Position numbers and translations under genes: made by a program. The notes beneath the pieces were generated by a model that made no database searches, was not told where the DNA came from, and saw only the letters and a program-made list of their open reading frames with translations. From the NCBI GenBank assembly GCA_038501625.1, contig JAZAYU010000085.1:2429693-2493692 (forward strand): a stretch of 64,000 nt of DNA, given 5' to 3'. Each line of letters begins with the position of its first letter. Position 1 is the stretch's first letter. Shown here piece by piece: positions 48,131 through 59,489 of this stretch. Source of the stretch: Corbicula japonica. Lineage: Eukaryota; Mollusca; Bivalvia; Venerida; Cyrenidae.

Positions 48131-48665
48131 CAAATCGTTACGCGGTAAACCCTAAAATTTTCATTAATATGTACCACCGACAGCCGATTGCGATATACTG
48201 ATAACTGCACATACTTTTTATACTTATTAAACTTGCCGATTGCATGCTATATAAGCCAATCAATCACAACATGTTACCGACAGACAGGATACGGATAGTC
48301 GATTCTGTCACAAACTGAGATAATGAGAAAGGAAGTTTTGCTCGTTTGGATTCATGACGCTTCTATATAAAGAATTTATATTTATTGGAAAGCATGTTTG
48401 TGAAATTAATATATAAAATATTGGTTACGAATAAAACCATGAGCTGAAAATATCTAAGAATTGAATGCTGCAGTAGATCATTCGAAATAGATGTCAATGA
48501 AAGTCATCTTTCACTGGCGTCTCCTGACAAACAATCGGATTATTTCAATATTTTTTTGTAAGATCGAAGTGCCTACTGTTATACATGAGGACTTCTTCAT
48601 CCATACCATCTGTACAACTGTATTGTATTAATAAAACAAGAGAAAAAAACGTCGCCATGCGCCGA
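48131..48665. other. Non-coding stretch
   Basis: Nothing recognised left of the tandem array. Confidence 0.35.
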
Positions 48666-49440
48666 AAACCAGGTTTTCATTTAATACTTGTATTTGATAT
48701 CAATAGACCACAGCTAATTCAAGTTATCATGCAGAAATTCAATTTCCATGACCATGACCTTGATCAAAGAGATCTGAGGAGCAATTCCGAGTTGTGTCCT
48801 GGTATAAGCTATCCACACACCAAGTTTGGTGTCAATAGGTCAAAGAAAACTGAAGTTATTACATGGAAACTGATTTTCTATTGTAAGCAACAGTGACCTT
48901 GACCTTGATCAAAGACACATGCGAAGCAATTCCAAATTGCATCACATATAAGCTTCCCACGCACTAAGTTTGGTGTCAATAGGTCAAAGCAAACTCAAGT
49001 CATTGAGCAGAAACTGAATTTCTTTTTAAGCAACAGTGACCTTGACCTTGATCGCAGACATCAAGGTAGCAATCTCAAGTTGTGTCTTGATATAAGCCAC
49101 CCAAATACCAAGTTTGGTGTTAAAAGGTCACAGCTTACTCAAATAATGATGTGGAACCTGAATTTCTATTTTTGGAACAGTGATCTTGACCTTGATCATA
49201 GACACCAGGTAGCAATCCTGAGTAGCATCTTGATATAAGCTACCGACACACCAAACTTTGGCGTAAATAGGCCAAAGTAAACTCAAGTTATTGAGCAGAA
49301 ACTGAATTTCTATTTTTAGCAACAGTGACCTTGACCTTAACCAGAGACACCTGGGTGGTAATCCCAAGCTGCCTCCTGATATAAGAAATCCAATACCAAG
49401 TTTGGCGACAATAGGCAATTTGGCGTCAATAGACAACTTT
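48666..49440. repeat. Tandem array, about 145-bp unit, five copies
   Basis: The anchor 'ccttgatca' (or variant) occurs at 48758, 48903, 49046, 49190 and 49335, giving spacings of 145, 143, 144 and 145. Each unit has 'cagtgaccttgaccttgatc', 'ataagct..cacacca', 'agtttggtgtcaataggtca' and 'gagcagaaactgaatttcta'. Confidence 0.92.
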
Positions 49441-50101
49441 AAAAAAACCTGAAAAAAGGGGCATAACTTTGGCAAAATACAGTCAGGAGATATGAAACTT
49501 GCCCTGATTATTGATATTGTGATGTCCGACAATTATGTTAAGTTTCAAAGCTGTATCTTGAGCAGTTACTGAGAAAAAGACAACTTTAACAAAAAACTTA
49601 ACCAAAATTCTAAGTGAAAAAGGGGCATAACTTTGGCAAAATACAGTCAGGGGTTATGAAACTTGTCCTGATAATTAGTATTGTGATTTTAGATAACTAT
49701 GTTAAGTTTCAAAGCTCTACTTTGAATGGTTACTTAGAAAAAGACAAATTTAACAAAAAACTTAACCAAAATTCTAAGTGAAAAAGGGGCATAACTTTGG
49801 CAAAATAAAGTCAGGGGTTATGAAACTTGTCCTGATAATTAGTATTGTGATGTCAGACAACTATGTTAAGTTTCAAAGCTGTACCTTGAACAGTTACTGA
49901 GAAAAAGACAACTTTAACAAAAAACTTAACTAAAATTCTAAGTGAATAAGGGGCATAACTTTGGCAAAATAAAGTCAGGGGTAATGAAACTTGTCCTGAT
50001 AATTAGTATTGTGATGTCAGACAACTATGTTAAGTTTCAAAGCTGTACCTTGAACAGTTACTGAGAAAAAGACAACTTTAACAAAAAAACTTAACCAAAT
50101 G
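49441..50101. repeat. Tandem array, 164-bp unit, four copies
   Basis: The anchor 'ggggcataactttggcaaaa' starts at 49458, 49622, 49786 and 49950: a period of exactly 164. The last three units are nearly identical and the first is more diverged, so amplification is recent. Confidence 0.95.
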
Positions 50102-50135
50102 TTGACGCCCGCCCGCCCGCTCGCCCGCCCGCCCA
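50102..50135. repeat. (GCCC)n tract, GC-rich end of array
   Basis: 'gacgcccgcccgcccgctcg' 'cccgcccgccc': a sharp GC spike in AT-rich DNA, placed at the junction of the array and its terminal sequence. Confidence 0.9.
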
Positions 50136-50186
50136 ACGACATACCCCAATCTAATTACCATGATTTTTCTAAAGAAAACCTGGTTA

Positions 50187-51998
50187 ATTAGTATTGCAAA
50201 GTATTTTACCATTCAAAATTTCAGGTGCAAAGTTAGAATGTTAAAACCTTAAAAATGTGATGACCCTATTCGTTCTGTTTTCTGTTTATTGAATGTTTTC
50301 TCAGGATTATTGTATAATTAAGATCGAGTTTTATGTTTCCATAATAAATTATGGCATTCTGTGTATTTTTATTGATACTTTTATTTGGTAATTTATGAAG
50401 ATAATTTTTTAATTGAAGTACTTTCTCATATTCTTATTTCGTTTTATCTTAAAGGTTAATTTCAGGTGGACTATTTAGTAAATTGTTTAAAAAGGTAAAC
50501 TTAGTGAATTTTATGAAACCCTTGAACTAATTTGTAGTCTGCTCTAAATCCGGGACTCAACACAAATTAGTAGTTCAGTATTGGAATAATTCCAGAAGTT
50601 AATTGGAATTGGAAGAACGGTTTACTTCGATTTGATTGATCACATTATGACCAACCCCCTTCACTGTAAGTTATGTCAAGTAAACTAATGTTTAACTTAA
50701 CGGAAAATGACAGCACTTTGTTGTTATTTCATAGGTTAGTGCTAATATGTCTAGCTTAAAGTTTAAAAATTTCGAAATGTCAAATTCAAGATACTTATTC
50801 AAAATATTTAAAACATATTAGAAATATTTCACCAGAATAAAGTTTTGTTTTTATCAGCGTCGTTATTGCAATGTACAGGAACGGACAATGTAACACATTT
50901 CCGATCACATACTCTTTAAGCATATGTTTGACTCTGAAGAGCTTTACCCTTTAAGCATATATCTGAGGGGACAGAGAGAAAATCCAACTCACTGCTGACA
51001 GCAAAATGCAACTCACTGATGACATCGGGTTCGATCCCCATGGGACGGAAGTCTCTATTGGGACTGGCTGTCTCTTATGTTGGTATAACTTCTAGACTTG
51101 CTGTTTGAATTTTACATATTTGAATGTTCATTAACATGCGTGTGTTTATATATACAGATAAGCAATAATGTTGAAACTAAAACACCTTTAAGGGCTTTCG
51201 CTGTTAGTGCTTAGTAAATACACAAGTCACTGCTACTGGCAGTAAATTCAAACAAGAAGAGTATTCTCTATTTGTGCATACTGAATACCAAACTCAATGC
51301 TGACAGTTGATTTAATTATTGAAAAGTATTTGCTTTTTTTCCCTGTATAGAAGCAGTCGATGCCATTAGGGTATTCAAAGTTTGTGTAGAGAGAATACCT
51401 AAGTCACTGCTAGCAGAGGATTCCACTCTAGCAATATATTGAATTTCCCAATACCAATAAATATCTTAATGCCAAATAAACACACCTTCTGTTTAAATAT
51501 GTCTACCAACATGTTGTGTTTGATTAAAATATTTCTTTGTTAGTTTTGCAAAAATCTAGTGTGTCTGTTAAATCATGAGAAATAAACGATCCATTTTTGA
51601 GTTTCAGCTCGCTCAATGGATTGTAACATTCCCATAGCCATTTTGCCATTAACACATTGAAGATGATATGTGTTTCCATAATGCCAGTTCCTTCCATTCT
51701 ATTTTCATTTTGGTTGATTTTGGCTTTTTGCACTATATGAACATTTAACACGATGCATACTTAAGGATTAAACTAGGGTGACACAATTTGCAATATCTCG
51801 CGAACGCGTTCATAAAATACCATTAACATCTTGCAAGGAACACTCAAGGTGACAGTGTTCGTGGTACTGTAATGAATGTCGAATAATGGGATTACGTAAT
51901 TATGTTTCACGGGGGAAGCGCGAAACGGGAATAAACAGAATCACCTACAAAGATTACCCTGTGTTTCTTTATCCCTTGAGTATATTATTGCTTATTTA
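50187..51998. other. Non-coding stretch with tRNA-like B box
   Basis: 'cgggttcgatccccatggga' at about 51027-51046 looks like a tRNA T-arm and may be a SINE relic. Around it, 'actcactgctgacagc'-like strings recur loosely (50990, 51230, 51297, 51402). Nothing else recognised. Confidence 0.35.
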
Positions 51999-52094
51999 AG
52001 GTATTGCGCCCTTCGCCATCGCTTTGCTATAGACAAAAAAATTATAAAAGTCCATCAAACGGCACAATGCACTTTCATCAAACTTTGCACAAAT
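51999..52094 (+). repeat. Left TIR of the Tc1-like transposon
   Basis: 'aggtattgcgcccttcgcca' ... 'gacaaaaa' ... 'aacggcacaatgcactttca' 'tcaaactttgcacaaat'. It pairs with 54088-54186; a fainter match ('taagaaaagttaga') continues to about 52145. Confidence 0.85.
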
Positions 52095-52445
52095 AATTGC
52101 TTTAAGTGTATGATTATTTTGCGTACGTTAAGAAAAGTTAGATAACTGGAAAATATACTCAAAAGAAAAAGTTTAGTCAGTATTTTCGTTTTCGCCCTAA
52201 ATCTACAATATTGAAAAAAAATCGAACTTATATGTGTTGTACGAACTCTTCTTATCACAAACACGATGACTTGTTTACAAAACCTTCCTCATTAGACCGT
52301 GACTGTGTAAATTCAAAATGCTCAAGATGCACGTGCCGATTTAAACTGACATGGATATTTTCGAAAACTTCCTTTGACATTAAAACAGTATTTTCCATAA
52401 TGAAAAAAAGTCGGAGTAAATTTTCTGGTAACTAGACTTGGTCGC

Positions 52446-53455
52446 CGTCCTGGCCTATCTATAAATGACAGAAATATCGCTTTGAGATTTCTGGAAGCTT
52501 GTTAACATGCTGCTTGCCTAGCAGGTCGTTATGGTTGCCATGAGCGAACAATATATCGAATGCAAGCGCGATTCTGACAAACTGGCAGCGTCAACCATCT
52601 GCGTCGTCCAGGTAGGACGTCGAAAACAACGTCGCGCGAAGACCGCTACATAATGACGTCAACACGACGTTATCGCTTCACACTTGCTTAAAATCTCGTT
52701 AAGCTTATTAGACAATCAACGGGGGTCAACAATATCAGTTTATTACGCTTGAAATCGACTGAGAGCTGCGCGGCTGTGTGCTTGACGTCCTTACAAAGGT
52801 AGTATTCTAAAAGCACGTCACCGCGTCGCACATTTGAATTGAGCACGCCAGGACAATCGCTGGAATAGATAGCGATAAAACAGGATCGATTTTACCGCTT
52901 AGTCCAAATTTAATCTCCAAGAAGCCGATGGAATGGATTGTGTTTGGAGATGCCGAGGAGAATGGTTTGATCCTGCTAACGTCTTCGAATATGACCGTTA
53001 CAGTGTTGGGAGCGCTATGATCTAGGGTGGTATTTTTTAAATTGGCAAGACAAAACTCAAAACAATACTGAATATCTTAAATGCCGCCCATTATTGTGCA
53101 GAAATCGTTATCCCTGTCATTGTTCCTTATCTAGTGCAAGGTAATGCTTACGTTCTACAGCAGTATAATGCACACTGCTACACGACACGTCATACACGGA
53201 ACTTTCTTGTTGTAAACAACATAAACATTTTCGAATGACCATTAAAATCTCCTGAACTCTTCCCGATTCAACATATGTGCGACTATCTTGGAAGAAAAGT
53301 GCGTGACAGGAATTCATGAAGTCAACAACGTTATTGATCTGAAACGGTTATTGCACAAGGAATAGGCCCAAACCCCTATACACATCATTCGAACACTCGT
53401 AAACAGCATACGCTTTTTCTGGCTTTTATTCAAGCTAGAGGTGGTCATACAAAAT
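52446..53455 (+). pseudogene. Tc1-like transposase, complete length, many lesions
   Basis: DDE transposase that would cut the element at its TIRs and insert it at TA. In order along the plus strand: LSINDRNIALRFLEAC and AGRYGCHERTIYRMQARF (first helix-turn-helix, normally VAR.fg.h.STI.RL..RF); QTGSVNHLRRPGRTSKTTSR then EDRYI (the GRPRKTT..EDRYI linker); after a frameshift near 52700-52745, NRLRAARLCA and RPYKGSILKARH (NRLR..gL.arRP..gp.Lt..H); NLQEADGMDCVWRCRGEWFD; DPANVFEYDRYSVGSAMI then GGI (family GGGSVMVWGGI); NAAHYCAEIVIPVIVPYL; LQQYNAHCYTTRHTRNFL (QQDNA.pHtA); SPELFPIQHMCDYLG (SPDLNPIEH.WD.L); and the exact terminus LAFIQARGGHTKY-stop. Stops interrupt at least eight places. The aspartate of the DNA motif is Y and the Glu of PIEH is Q, so catalysis would be lost even if the frame were intact. 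Confidence 0.92.
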
Positions 53456-54087
53456 ATTGAGTGTTATGTAAATTTTTATTCTTACCTCTGTCTTAAATCT
53501 TAATCAAATTGAAAGGCTTTTTATGACTGTGTTCCGTTAATATTGTTGAAATTCAATGGGTATTAAATGTTTTTCGTGGTGAATAATGATTTTGTCTTCA
53601 ATTATAATGTTTAACAATTTTATCGTATCAAATATTCCTACTGACTAAACTTTTTCCTCTCAGCATAGTTAACAAATCCCTAAAATTATTTTTGAAATTT
53701 AACATAAAAAGAAAGAAACACAAATTAACAATTCAAATGTCAACATGCGTGAAATGATACTGACAACAATATCTCAGGTCCTTGAAAAGTAATTTTAATT
53801 GTGAAGAGAGAAATCAACACTTTTATTTTTATGTCATCCAGGAAATTGAAGGTCAACGCACTTTTACAAATAACGCACATTGTATACATTTGTTAGACCA
53901 AAGGACCTTAGGTATCGTTGTTAGTAACTCATTACTCATCAAGACATTTTAATTGATGTTTAGTGTTGCTTCGCTTTTGTTATAAATTGCAAATAGAATT
54001 TAAGGGTTTGTTTTAGGTCTTACTATTTTTCTTTACTTTTCTAACTTTTCTTAGAGCATGTAAATTAAACATATATTAATGACATTG

Positions 54088-54186
54088 GTTTGTGCAAAGT
54101 TTGATGGAACTGTATTGTGCCGTTTAAGAGAATTTTATATTTGTCTTTTTGTCTATGGCAAAGCAATGGCGAAAGGCGCAATACTA
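54088..54186 (-). repeat. Right TIR of the Tc1-like transposon
   Basis: The reverse complement reads 'tagtattgcgcctttcgcca' 'ttgctttgccatagacaaaa' ... 'cggcacaatacagttccatc' 'aaactttgcacaaa', about 80 percent identical to the left TIR. Confidence 0.85.
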
Positions 54187-54219
54187 TAAATGGTATGATA
54201 GTAATGCGTGCGTTCCTCC

Positions 54220-56145
54220 TCTTACTTACGTGAATTTAAACGATACAGGCTCAAACCGAAAATGAAAAATAAACCAGCGATATCGCGTAGCCAAAAATAA
54301 CTCAGAGCAATTTTCAGTGACGTTAACCGTAACAACCCAATGAAAAGTTTCGAGAATAACGCCGTTAAACGTGGCCATATGAACAAATTTATACTGACGA
54401 TAATACTGCTCCTGGAGACGTTTACTGTTCGTCACACTGCACTCATGGTGTTCTTAAAATTACAAAACTATATGTAATATTGAAAGTTGGCGAAATTTGA
54501 TAATCATCTATCTTTTAAGGAGGAAGAGTAGTCAGCTACTCGAAAAATGTTTTTTAATTGATCTAAATCATTTTGCTCTTTATATCAAACTCTTCTTTAA
54601 CAAATATCCATGAAAGATATTGTTCATCTGGTATTTCTTAAAATAATGACTTAAGCCAGACACTTAATATATTATATTCTTTGAGTTTTCATCAGTGTTT
54701 ATTGCGAGATAGAACATTATATTTCTTCTCGTTTTCAAGTCATCAGAGGCCAGAGAAAGTTTTAATGTGAGCAAAAGTTATAAATCGTAATCACAGATTT
54801 GCATCACATGTTGGAGAAAATAATGATAATGCATGCTTCCTGTGGGAATGGAATATTTTGAAGAGAGTTATATTACTTTGTGCGATCTTGCGGAATTGTT
54901 ATTTAGGGGTTTCCCAGAAACCTGATTTGTTTTTATCTTTAGGTACATGTACATGTCAAATACGAGTTTTTTTTATTTCACCAAACATTATTAAACAGTT
55001 GTTTTCCATTTAAATGTCATTTCATGTATCAATAGACATTTCAAATTTATAACTTCTTGATTATGCGAATGTATTTTAACTGCTAGAGCTTACGCGAACT
55101 TATAAACTAATTTAATGTCCGTAGAACGAACATAGTATTTAACGCTTTAAACATTTCTTTCGTTTATAGTTATTGAGATAATAAATGAAAACGGGTTTTC
55201 GACGTTTCCTTTGTAAGAACAATAAAGACATCCCCGCAATGCTCTTTTATATCTTTATAACTTTATAAAATGAAGCAAATATTACACGAAAGAAAGAAAT
55301 TTCGAGAGAAAATATTAAGTTTACTGATAAAATACCTATTTGTTTAGTCCGCCGCATGTCCGATTAATCAACATGTCTATAGCATTTTAATCAGAGGTCC
55401 CTTTAATCGACATGTCTCTACAGCATTCCAATACATAACACCATATCGTTTTATTATTTTTGATACCGATTGAATTGTGCGTGTTTGATTTTGAAAGTAT
55501 TAGCTTAATATTTAACCAACGATCGCAGGTATTCGCATTGGAAGAGATTGAACCATCATATTTTAAAATTTCGCCAGAAAAGAATATGCATTTATCAGGT
55601 GCCTCAAATCATATTGACGCTCTGATTTTTTATTATCTTTCGAATCAAGGGTACTCCGCGCAACATTTTTGTGGTTTTCCCTGCTAGAACGATATTGCTT
55701 TTACTTGATATATGTTAAAACTGTGCCTCAGTCTGATATGCTAGTAAAATGATTCATCATGTGTTAAAATTACGAAAAGTACTTGATACATTTCAAAACT
55801 GTGCTTTAGTCTTAATATGTTTGTAAAATGAATAATTATTACGAGAAGTACTTCTTTTCAAGTTTTCCTTCAGATAACAGCAAGGCTTGACTGCAAAGTT
55901 TATTGGAGATTTACTTAATTTAAGTTAGGGGGATGGCTTTGTCTAAATATAATCTAAAGTAATGGCAGTACTGTAATTATGACTTTTTTACAAGGCTCCA
56001 TTTAAACTCCAGTTATTTTTAAGTTATTGAAGTAATCGGCTTTAAGAACAGAACGAAAAGTTTCTTTATCATGAATTCTCTAACTAAAATTTTTGCCGGG
56101 CGATAATATCTTCCGCGTACTAAAAGTGCTTTACAATATCCATGA
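54220..56145 (+). repeat. Segmental duplication, copy A
   Basis: About 1.9 kb collinear with 61235-63645. Shared blocks in order: 'gataacgcc'/'cgttaaccgt' region, 'tttatactgacgataa', 'ttgttcatctggtatttctt', 'taagccagacactta', 'tttcaagtcatcagaggcca', 'ttttaatgtgagcaaaagtt', 'aatcacagatttgcatcaca', 'aattgttatttaggggtttc', 'gatatatgttaaaactgtgc' and 'ctttatcatgaattctct'. No frame is conserved, so the unit appears non-coding. Confidence 0.9.
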
Positions 56146-56987
56146 AGAAGTCAGTGTATAAGCATTAGTGCTATTAAGCTCTTCAGTTTAAATATTAAAA
56201 TAGTGCCTAAGACACACTATTAATTACATTATTTGAAGCCTTTAAAAAGAACCTTACATTCAATCAAAAGAGCGCGACTCTGTACTTTTTCTGTACTGCC
56301 AAAAATTATTACTGCTCCTAAACATAAACATGAATACGTTCATGGAAAGCGTTTTGAATTGTAGGTAACGTGTTTTACATGTTCATAGCAACAGAAAAAA
56401 ATAGTTCGTAGCGGTTCGTTCATTACTGTTTCGTAAGCCTGTATATAAATACAGAGGAACGACAGCAGATACGCAAGCATCCTAACCGATAAGATAAGGA
56501 ACATGCAATATCTAAGATTGCTATTTTTAGCACAAAATATAAAACTGTCTATTCGGTAAGCTTTTGAAATGCACGTGCATTGTACAGTAACAAACGTTCC
56601 AATATAAACAAAAAGAGTGTATCGAGGTATCTTCAAACAATCGTTACAAGACCTTTATGTTCATGTTGAAATATTTCGACATCGTATATATGAAACTTTA
56701 TTTAATTGAAACTCATGTTTTTGTGGTTAAAAGTTTGCAGTTCATATTCGGATATCTTAACAAATTAAACTGCATCACTTCACTGAGAATGCAAAACATT
56801 TTAATACATCAAAATTTTTTTTATATGATTACTATATCAAGTTGATTTCCCTTACTTCTCTGCGATGATATTTCTTAATGTAAAAGGATTTGTGTAAATA
56901 TATGATTCCCTATCAAATACTGCGACAGCATCGATGTCAAAGAGATCAAATATGAATATTGTAGATAATTAGTTCAGTATAAAAAAG
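56146..56987. other. Non-coding stretch
   Basis: Nothing recognised; the 98-codon minus-strand frame 56340-56636 has no domain. Confidence 0.35.
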
Positions 56988-57074
56988 AAATATATGCATA
57001 TCAGGAATCGCCACACTCACAAAACACAGCCTCCCCACGCAGCGATAAACAAGAGAGGACGAGAGAGACAGAGA

Positions 57075-57109
<35 letters not shown>

Positions 57110-57235
57110 CATGCTTGTTATAAGTATTTCAATTCAAAAAGGACGCCACAAACAAATAACGAAAAAGAGAACCTTTGGGGATACCGCCTTGGAACGGTCA
57201 GTGGCAAAATAAATTGCCACTTGGGGTAAAAATCT
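56988..57235 (+). repeat. Dispersed repeat R, copy with internal (GA)n expansion (forward)
   Basis: Clean R head ('tatgcatatcaggaatcgcc' 'acactcacaaaacacagcct' 'ccccacgcagcg') and core ('ggaacggtcagtggcaaaat' 'aaattgccac'). The short 'gagag' stretch seen in other copies has grown to a (GA)n microsatellite at 57057-57109. Confidence 0.85.
57057..57109. repeat. (GA)n microsatellite inside R
   Basis: Imperfect (GA)n interrupted by one C and one T; produces the Arg/Glu-rich frame 56994-57212. Confidence 0.9.
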
Positions 57236-57394
57236 TGATTTGATGTACTTTAAACAACAAACGTTTGGTAAATTAGCCGCAACGCCTACTGAAGTCTGCG
57301 ATAACAAGTATTGAGCTTGGCAAAAGCAAACAACGCAGCAGCGTGAAAAACAAAGACAATACAATAGATGAATAAGGAATTTTAAAACATTATA

Positions 57395-57540
57395 AAATAT
57401 CAAAATACTGCAGGATCGGTTAGATTGCATGTTCGTGAGAAGTAATAGAAATGCATATATTAACTTTTCACGCCACCTAGCCCTGGATAGAGCGCAACAA
57501 AATATTTTCACAGTATCGTGCTAAACGCCCTTCAAAAGGC
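57395..57540 (+). repeat. Dispersed repeat W, copy (forward)
   Basis: 'tcaaaatactgcaggatcgg' 'ttagattgcatgttcgtgag' 'aagtaatagaaatgcatat', 'tagccctggatagagcgcaa' and 'cagtatcgtgctaaacgccc': the most complete W copy. Confidence 0.6.
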
Positions 57541-58083
57541 TTTTGATTAGTAACAGCACCGATTGATCATATTCATATCTTGATAAATAAAATAACTATG
57601 GCTTAATCATTTTTGGCGTCAGGCATTTCTTAAGTTAAGGAAAAACAATGCTTAATTGATATTTATCTATTGCTTAATTCATATTAATCTTTCTTTTTCA
57701 ATGTTAAATGTTAAGTAGTTCTTATTCGTGTGTGTGTGTGTGCGTGCGTGTGTGCGTGCGCGCTTGCTTGTTTGCGTGCGTGTGTGTTTTCATTTTAATA
57801 GGCACATTTCTATGATTTAGATTCAAAAGTTCCCAAAGCGTATACCTGGACTTTTCTGAATACAAGTTGAGAATTTAGTCTTCTAAACTCATTGATTCCT
57901 TACTAAATTGATTGTGGTCTTCTTGTTTTGAGACACAAATTCCATGTTTCACATTCCAAATTCACATTATTGAATTGAGGAGTTAAGTTGTGCTCGTCAG
58001 TTCCAGTCCATTACACACCAAGAGCGTTCAAAATGGTAGGTATCAAACAACAGCGAACAGTCGGGACCAGAAATAATAATTTG
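57541..58083. other. Non-coding stretch with (GT)n
   Basis: An imperfect (GTGC/GT)n tract spans about 57728-57788, within otherwise unremarkable DNA. Confidence 0.5.
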
Positions 58084-58475
58084 AGGAAAAAGTGAAATAT
58101 GCATATCAGGAATCGCCACACTCATAAAGCACAGCCTCCCCACGCAGCGAAAAAGAAGAGAGGAAAAGAGAGCATGTGTTTATAAGTTTGTCAAATTCAA
58201 ATAAGACACCACAAACAATTAACGAAAATGAGAACCCGTGGGGTTACACCTTAGAACTGTCAGTGGCAAAATAATTTGCCACGTGGGTTTTACGTGTAAC
58301 CAGGTTCTAGGGTGCACCAACCTTTCACTAGCCCCAACAGGTTCTCATATAAAAGAAGTATAAATTGTCTTGGTTAAATAAATCCAACTCACCCATCAGC
58401 TTAATAATGTTGCATGCAAAAGTACACAAACATGTAAAACATAAGAAGCTAATAGCATTGCAAATCCTAAAGGGA
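58084..58475 (+). repeat. Dispersed repeat R, near-complete copy (forward)
   Basis: Reads from 'agtgaaatatgcatatcagg' through 'cacagcctccccacgcagcg', 'gacaccacaaacaattaacg', 'gtcagtggcaaaataatttg' 'ccac', 'aaccaggttctagggtgcac' and 'agccccaacaggttctcata' to 'aacataagaagctaatagca' 'ttgcaaatcct'. The reference copy for the left two-thirds of the family. Confidence 0.87.
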
Positions 58476-59489
58476 ACAATAAGAAAGCTTAAACACATAC
58501 AGAACAGAAAGTCAATTTCAGCTTATTAGACTCAACCCAATTCATGATTTATATCATCTGATCCTCTGTCAAAATTTATTTATGAATTGCAAGTTTCTCT
58601 TATTGTAATCATCAAGGGCAAACCATTATTTTATTATTGTAGCATAAGCACCTGATAATGTATTGCTCTCAACCTTGGACAGTAATATGCGTTTCCCTTA
58701 CTACACGTGAACTCTCTCTTTCAAACAAGACTTGCAATACTTTCATATTTAGTCGTATTCGATGGCTTTCAAAGTTTCCCTTTTCTCTATTTGTATTTCT
58801 CGTGAGGACGATACAAGAAGGAAGAAGATAGCGATGATAATAGAGTCATCATTCACATCGTTGAATATTGTTTAAATGAACAACTCGGAAATGTAAACAG
58901 TATATCTTTCGGAATTAATAGCGTCTACTTGATGATCAAATCAAGCAGTTGTTCAAACATAGGAAGCAAATAATCAATCAACAGATACGCAATCGTGACA
59001 TTTAATTGAAAAAGAATATTAGGAAATAAATAAGCAATTTTGTTATTCGGTTTAGGAATACACTACTTGCGCTGATTTAACATTTAGATTTTAGAAGAGA
59101 ATAGTACCTAATAAATAGAAACTTCCAACTTTAGTTGCGTTCGCATCTGTTATAAAAACATTCAAGTAATTGTGTAAAATGTAGCACGCTTATATGATAA
59201 TGTTATTTAGACTAAAGAGAATGCTTTACATATAGACAGAGTCAAAAATTGACAAATGATTGTATGTCCCACTGTCACGGTCATATTTGATAAATCATTT
59301 CAAAAGGACATTTTATTTTTGTTTATTTAGTTCATTTTTTAAAATATGTCTTAGCATTTAATTTGAAATATCATGAGAAATTTTAAATAAATTAATTACA
59401 GATGAACTTATTTCATAAATGCGGCAAGCCATGCAAAAAGGTCATATTTTTGACATTTCAGTCTTTATTTTTATTAGGTGTTTAAGAGT
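58476..59489. other. Non-coding stretch
   Basis: Nothing recognised. Confidence 0.35.

Larger units (their letters stand above)
48666..50186. mobile_element. Composite tandem-array element
   Basis: Two different tandem arrays lie between short inverted termini ('aaccaggttttcattta' at the left, 'aaagaaaacctggtt' at the right). First come five units of about 145 bp, then four of exactly 164 bp, then a (GCCC)n tract and 'gacataccccaatctaatta'. In architecture it resembles bivalve satellite-bearing elements such as pearl-type repeats (terminal parts around a tandem core), but I cannot confirm family membership. Frames of 103 (48585-48896) and 134 codons (minus, 49128-49532) are shadows of the repeat. 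Confidence 0.7.
51999..54186 (+). mobile_element. Tc1-like transposon, full length but degenerate, long TIRs
   Basis: About 2.2 kb bounded by inverted repeats of at least 100 bp and abutting TA dinucleotides (51997-51998 on the left, just right of 54186 on the right), the expected Tc1/mariner target. The centre holds a complete but broken transposase. Between the gene and each TIR there is about 300-550 bp of non-coding sequence. The right end lies next to the 54.2-56.1 kb duplicated segment. Confidence 0.88.

Noticed and set aside
48585..48896. 103-codon frame
   Set aside because: It enters the same array; the second half is repeat-derived and the first half has no recognisable content.
49128..49532. 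134-codon minus-strand frame
   Set aside because: It lies across units of the 145-bp tandem array and changes with the repeat phase; not a protein gene.
48666..50101. CRISPR-like array, because of regular spacing
   Set aside because: The whole 145- and 164-bp units are repeated with no unique spacers, and the genome is eukaryotic.
51027..51046. tRNA T-arm / SINE at 'cgggttcgatccccatggga'
   Set aside because: No matching A box, acceptor stem or tail nearby; kept only as a note on that stretch.
54226..54435. 69-codon minus-strand frame partly alike in the second duplication copy
   Set aside because: The aligned frame in copy B has stops at two positions (the TGA codons in the 61.3 kb counterpart) and the similarity is no better at codon level than in the neighbouring DNA.
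57134..57511. 125-codon minus-strand frame
   Set aside because: It covers parts of the R and W repeats; no homologous frame in other copies.
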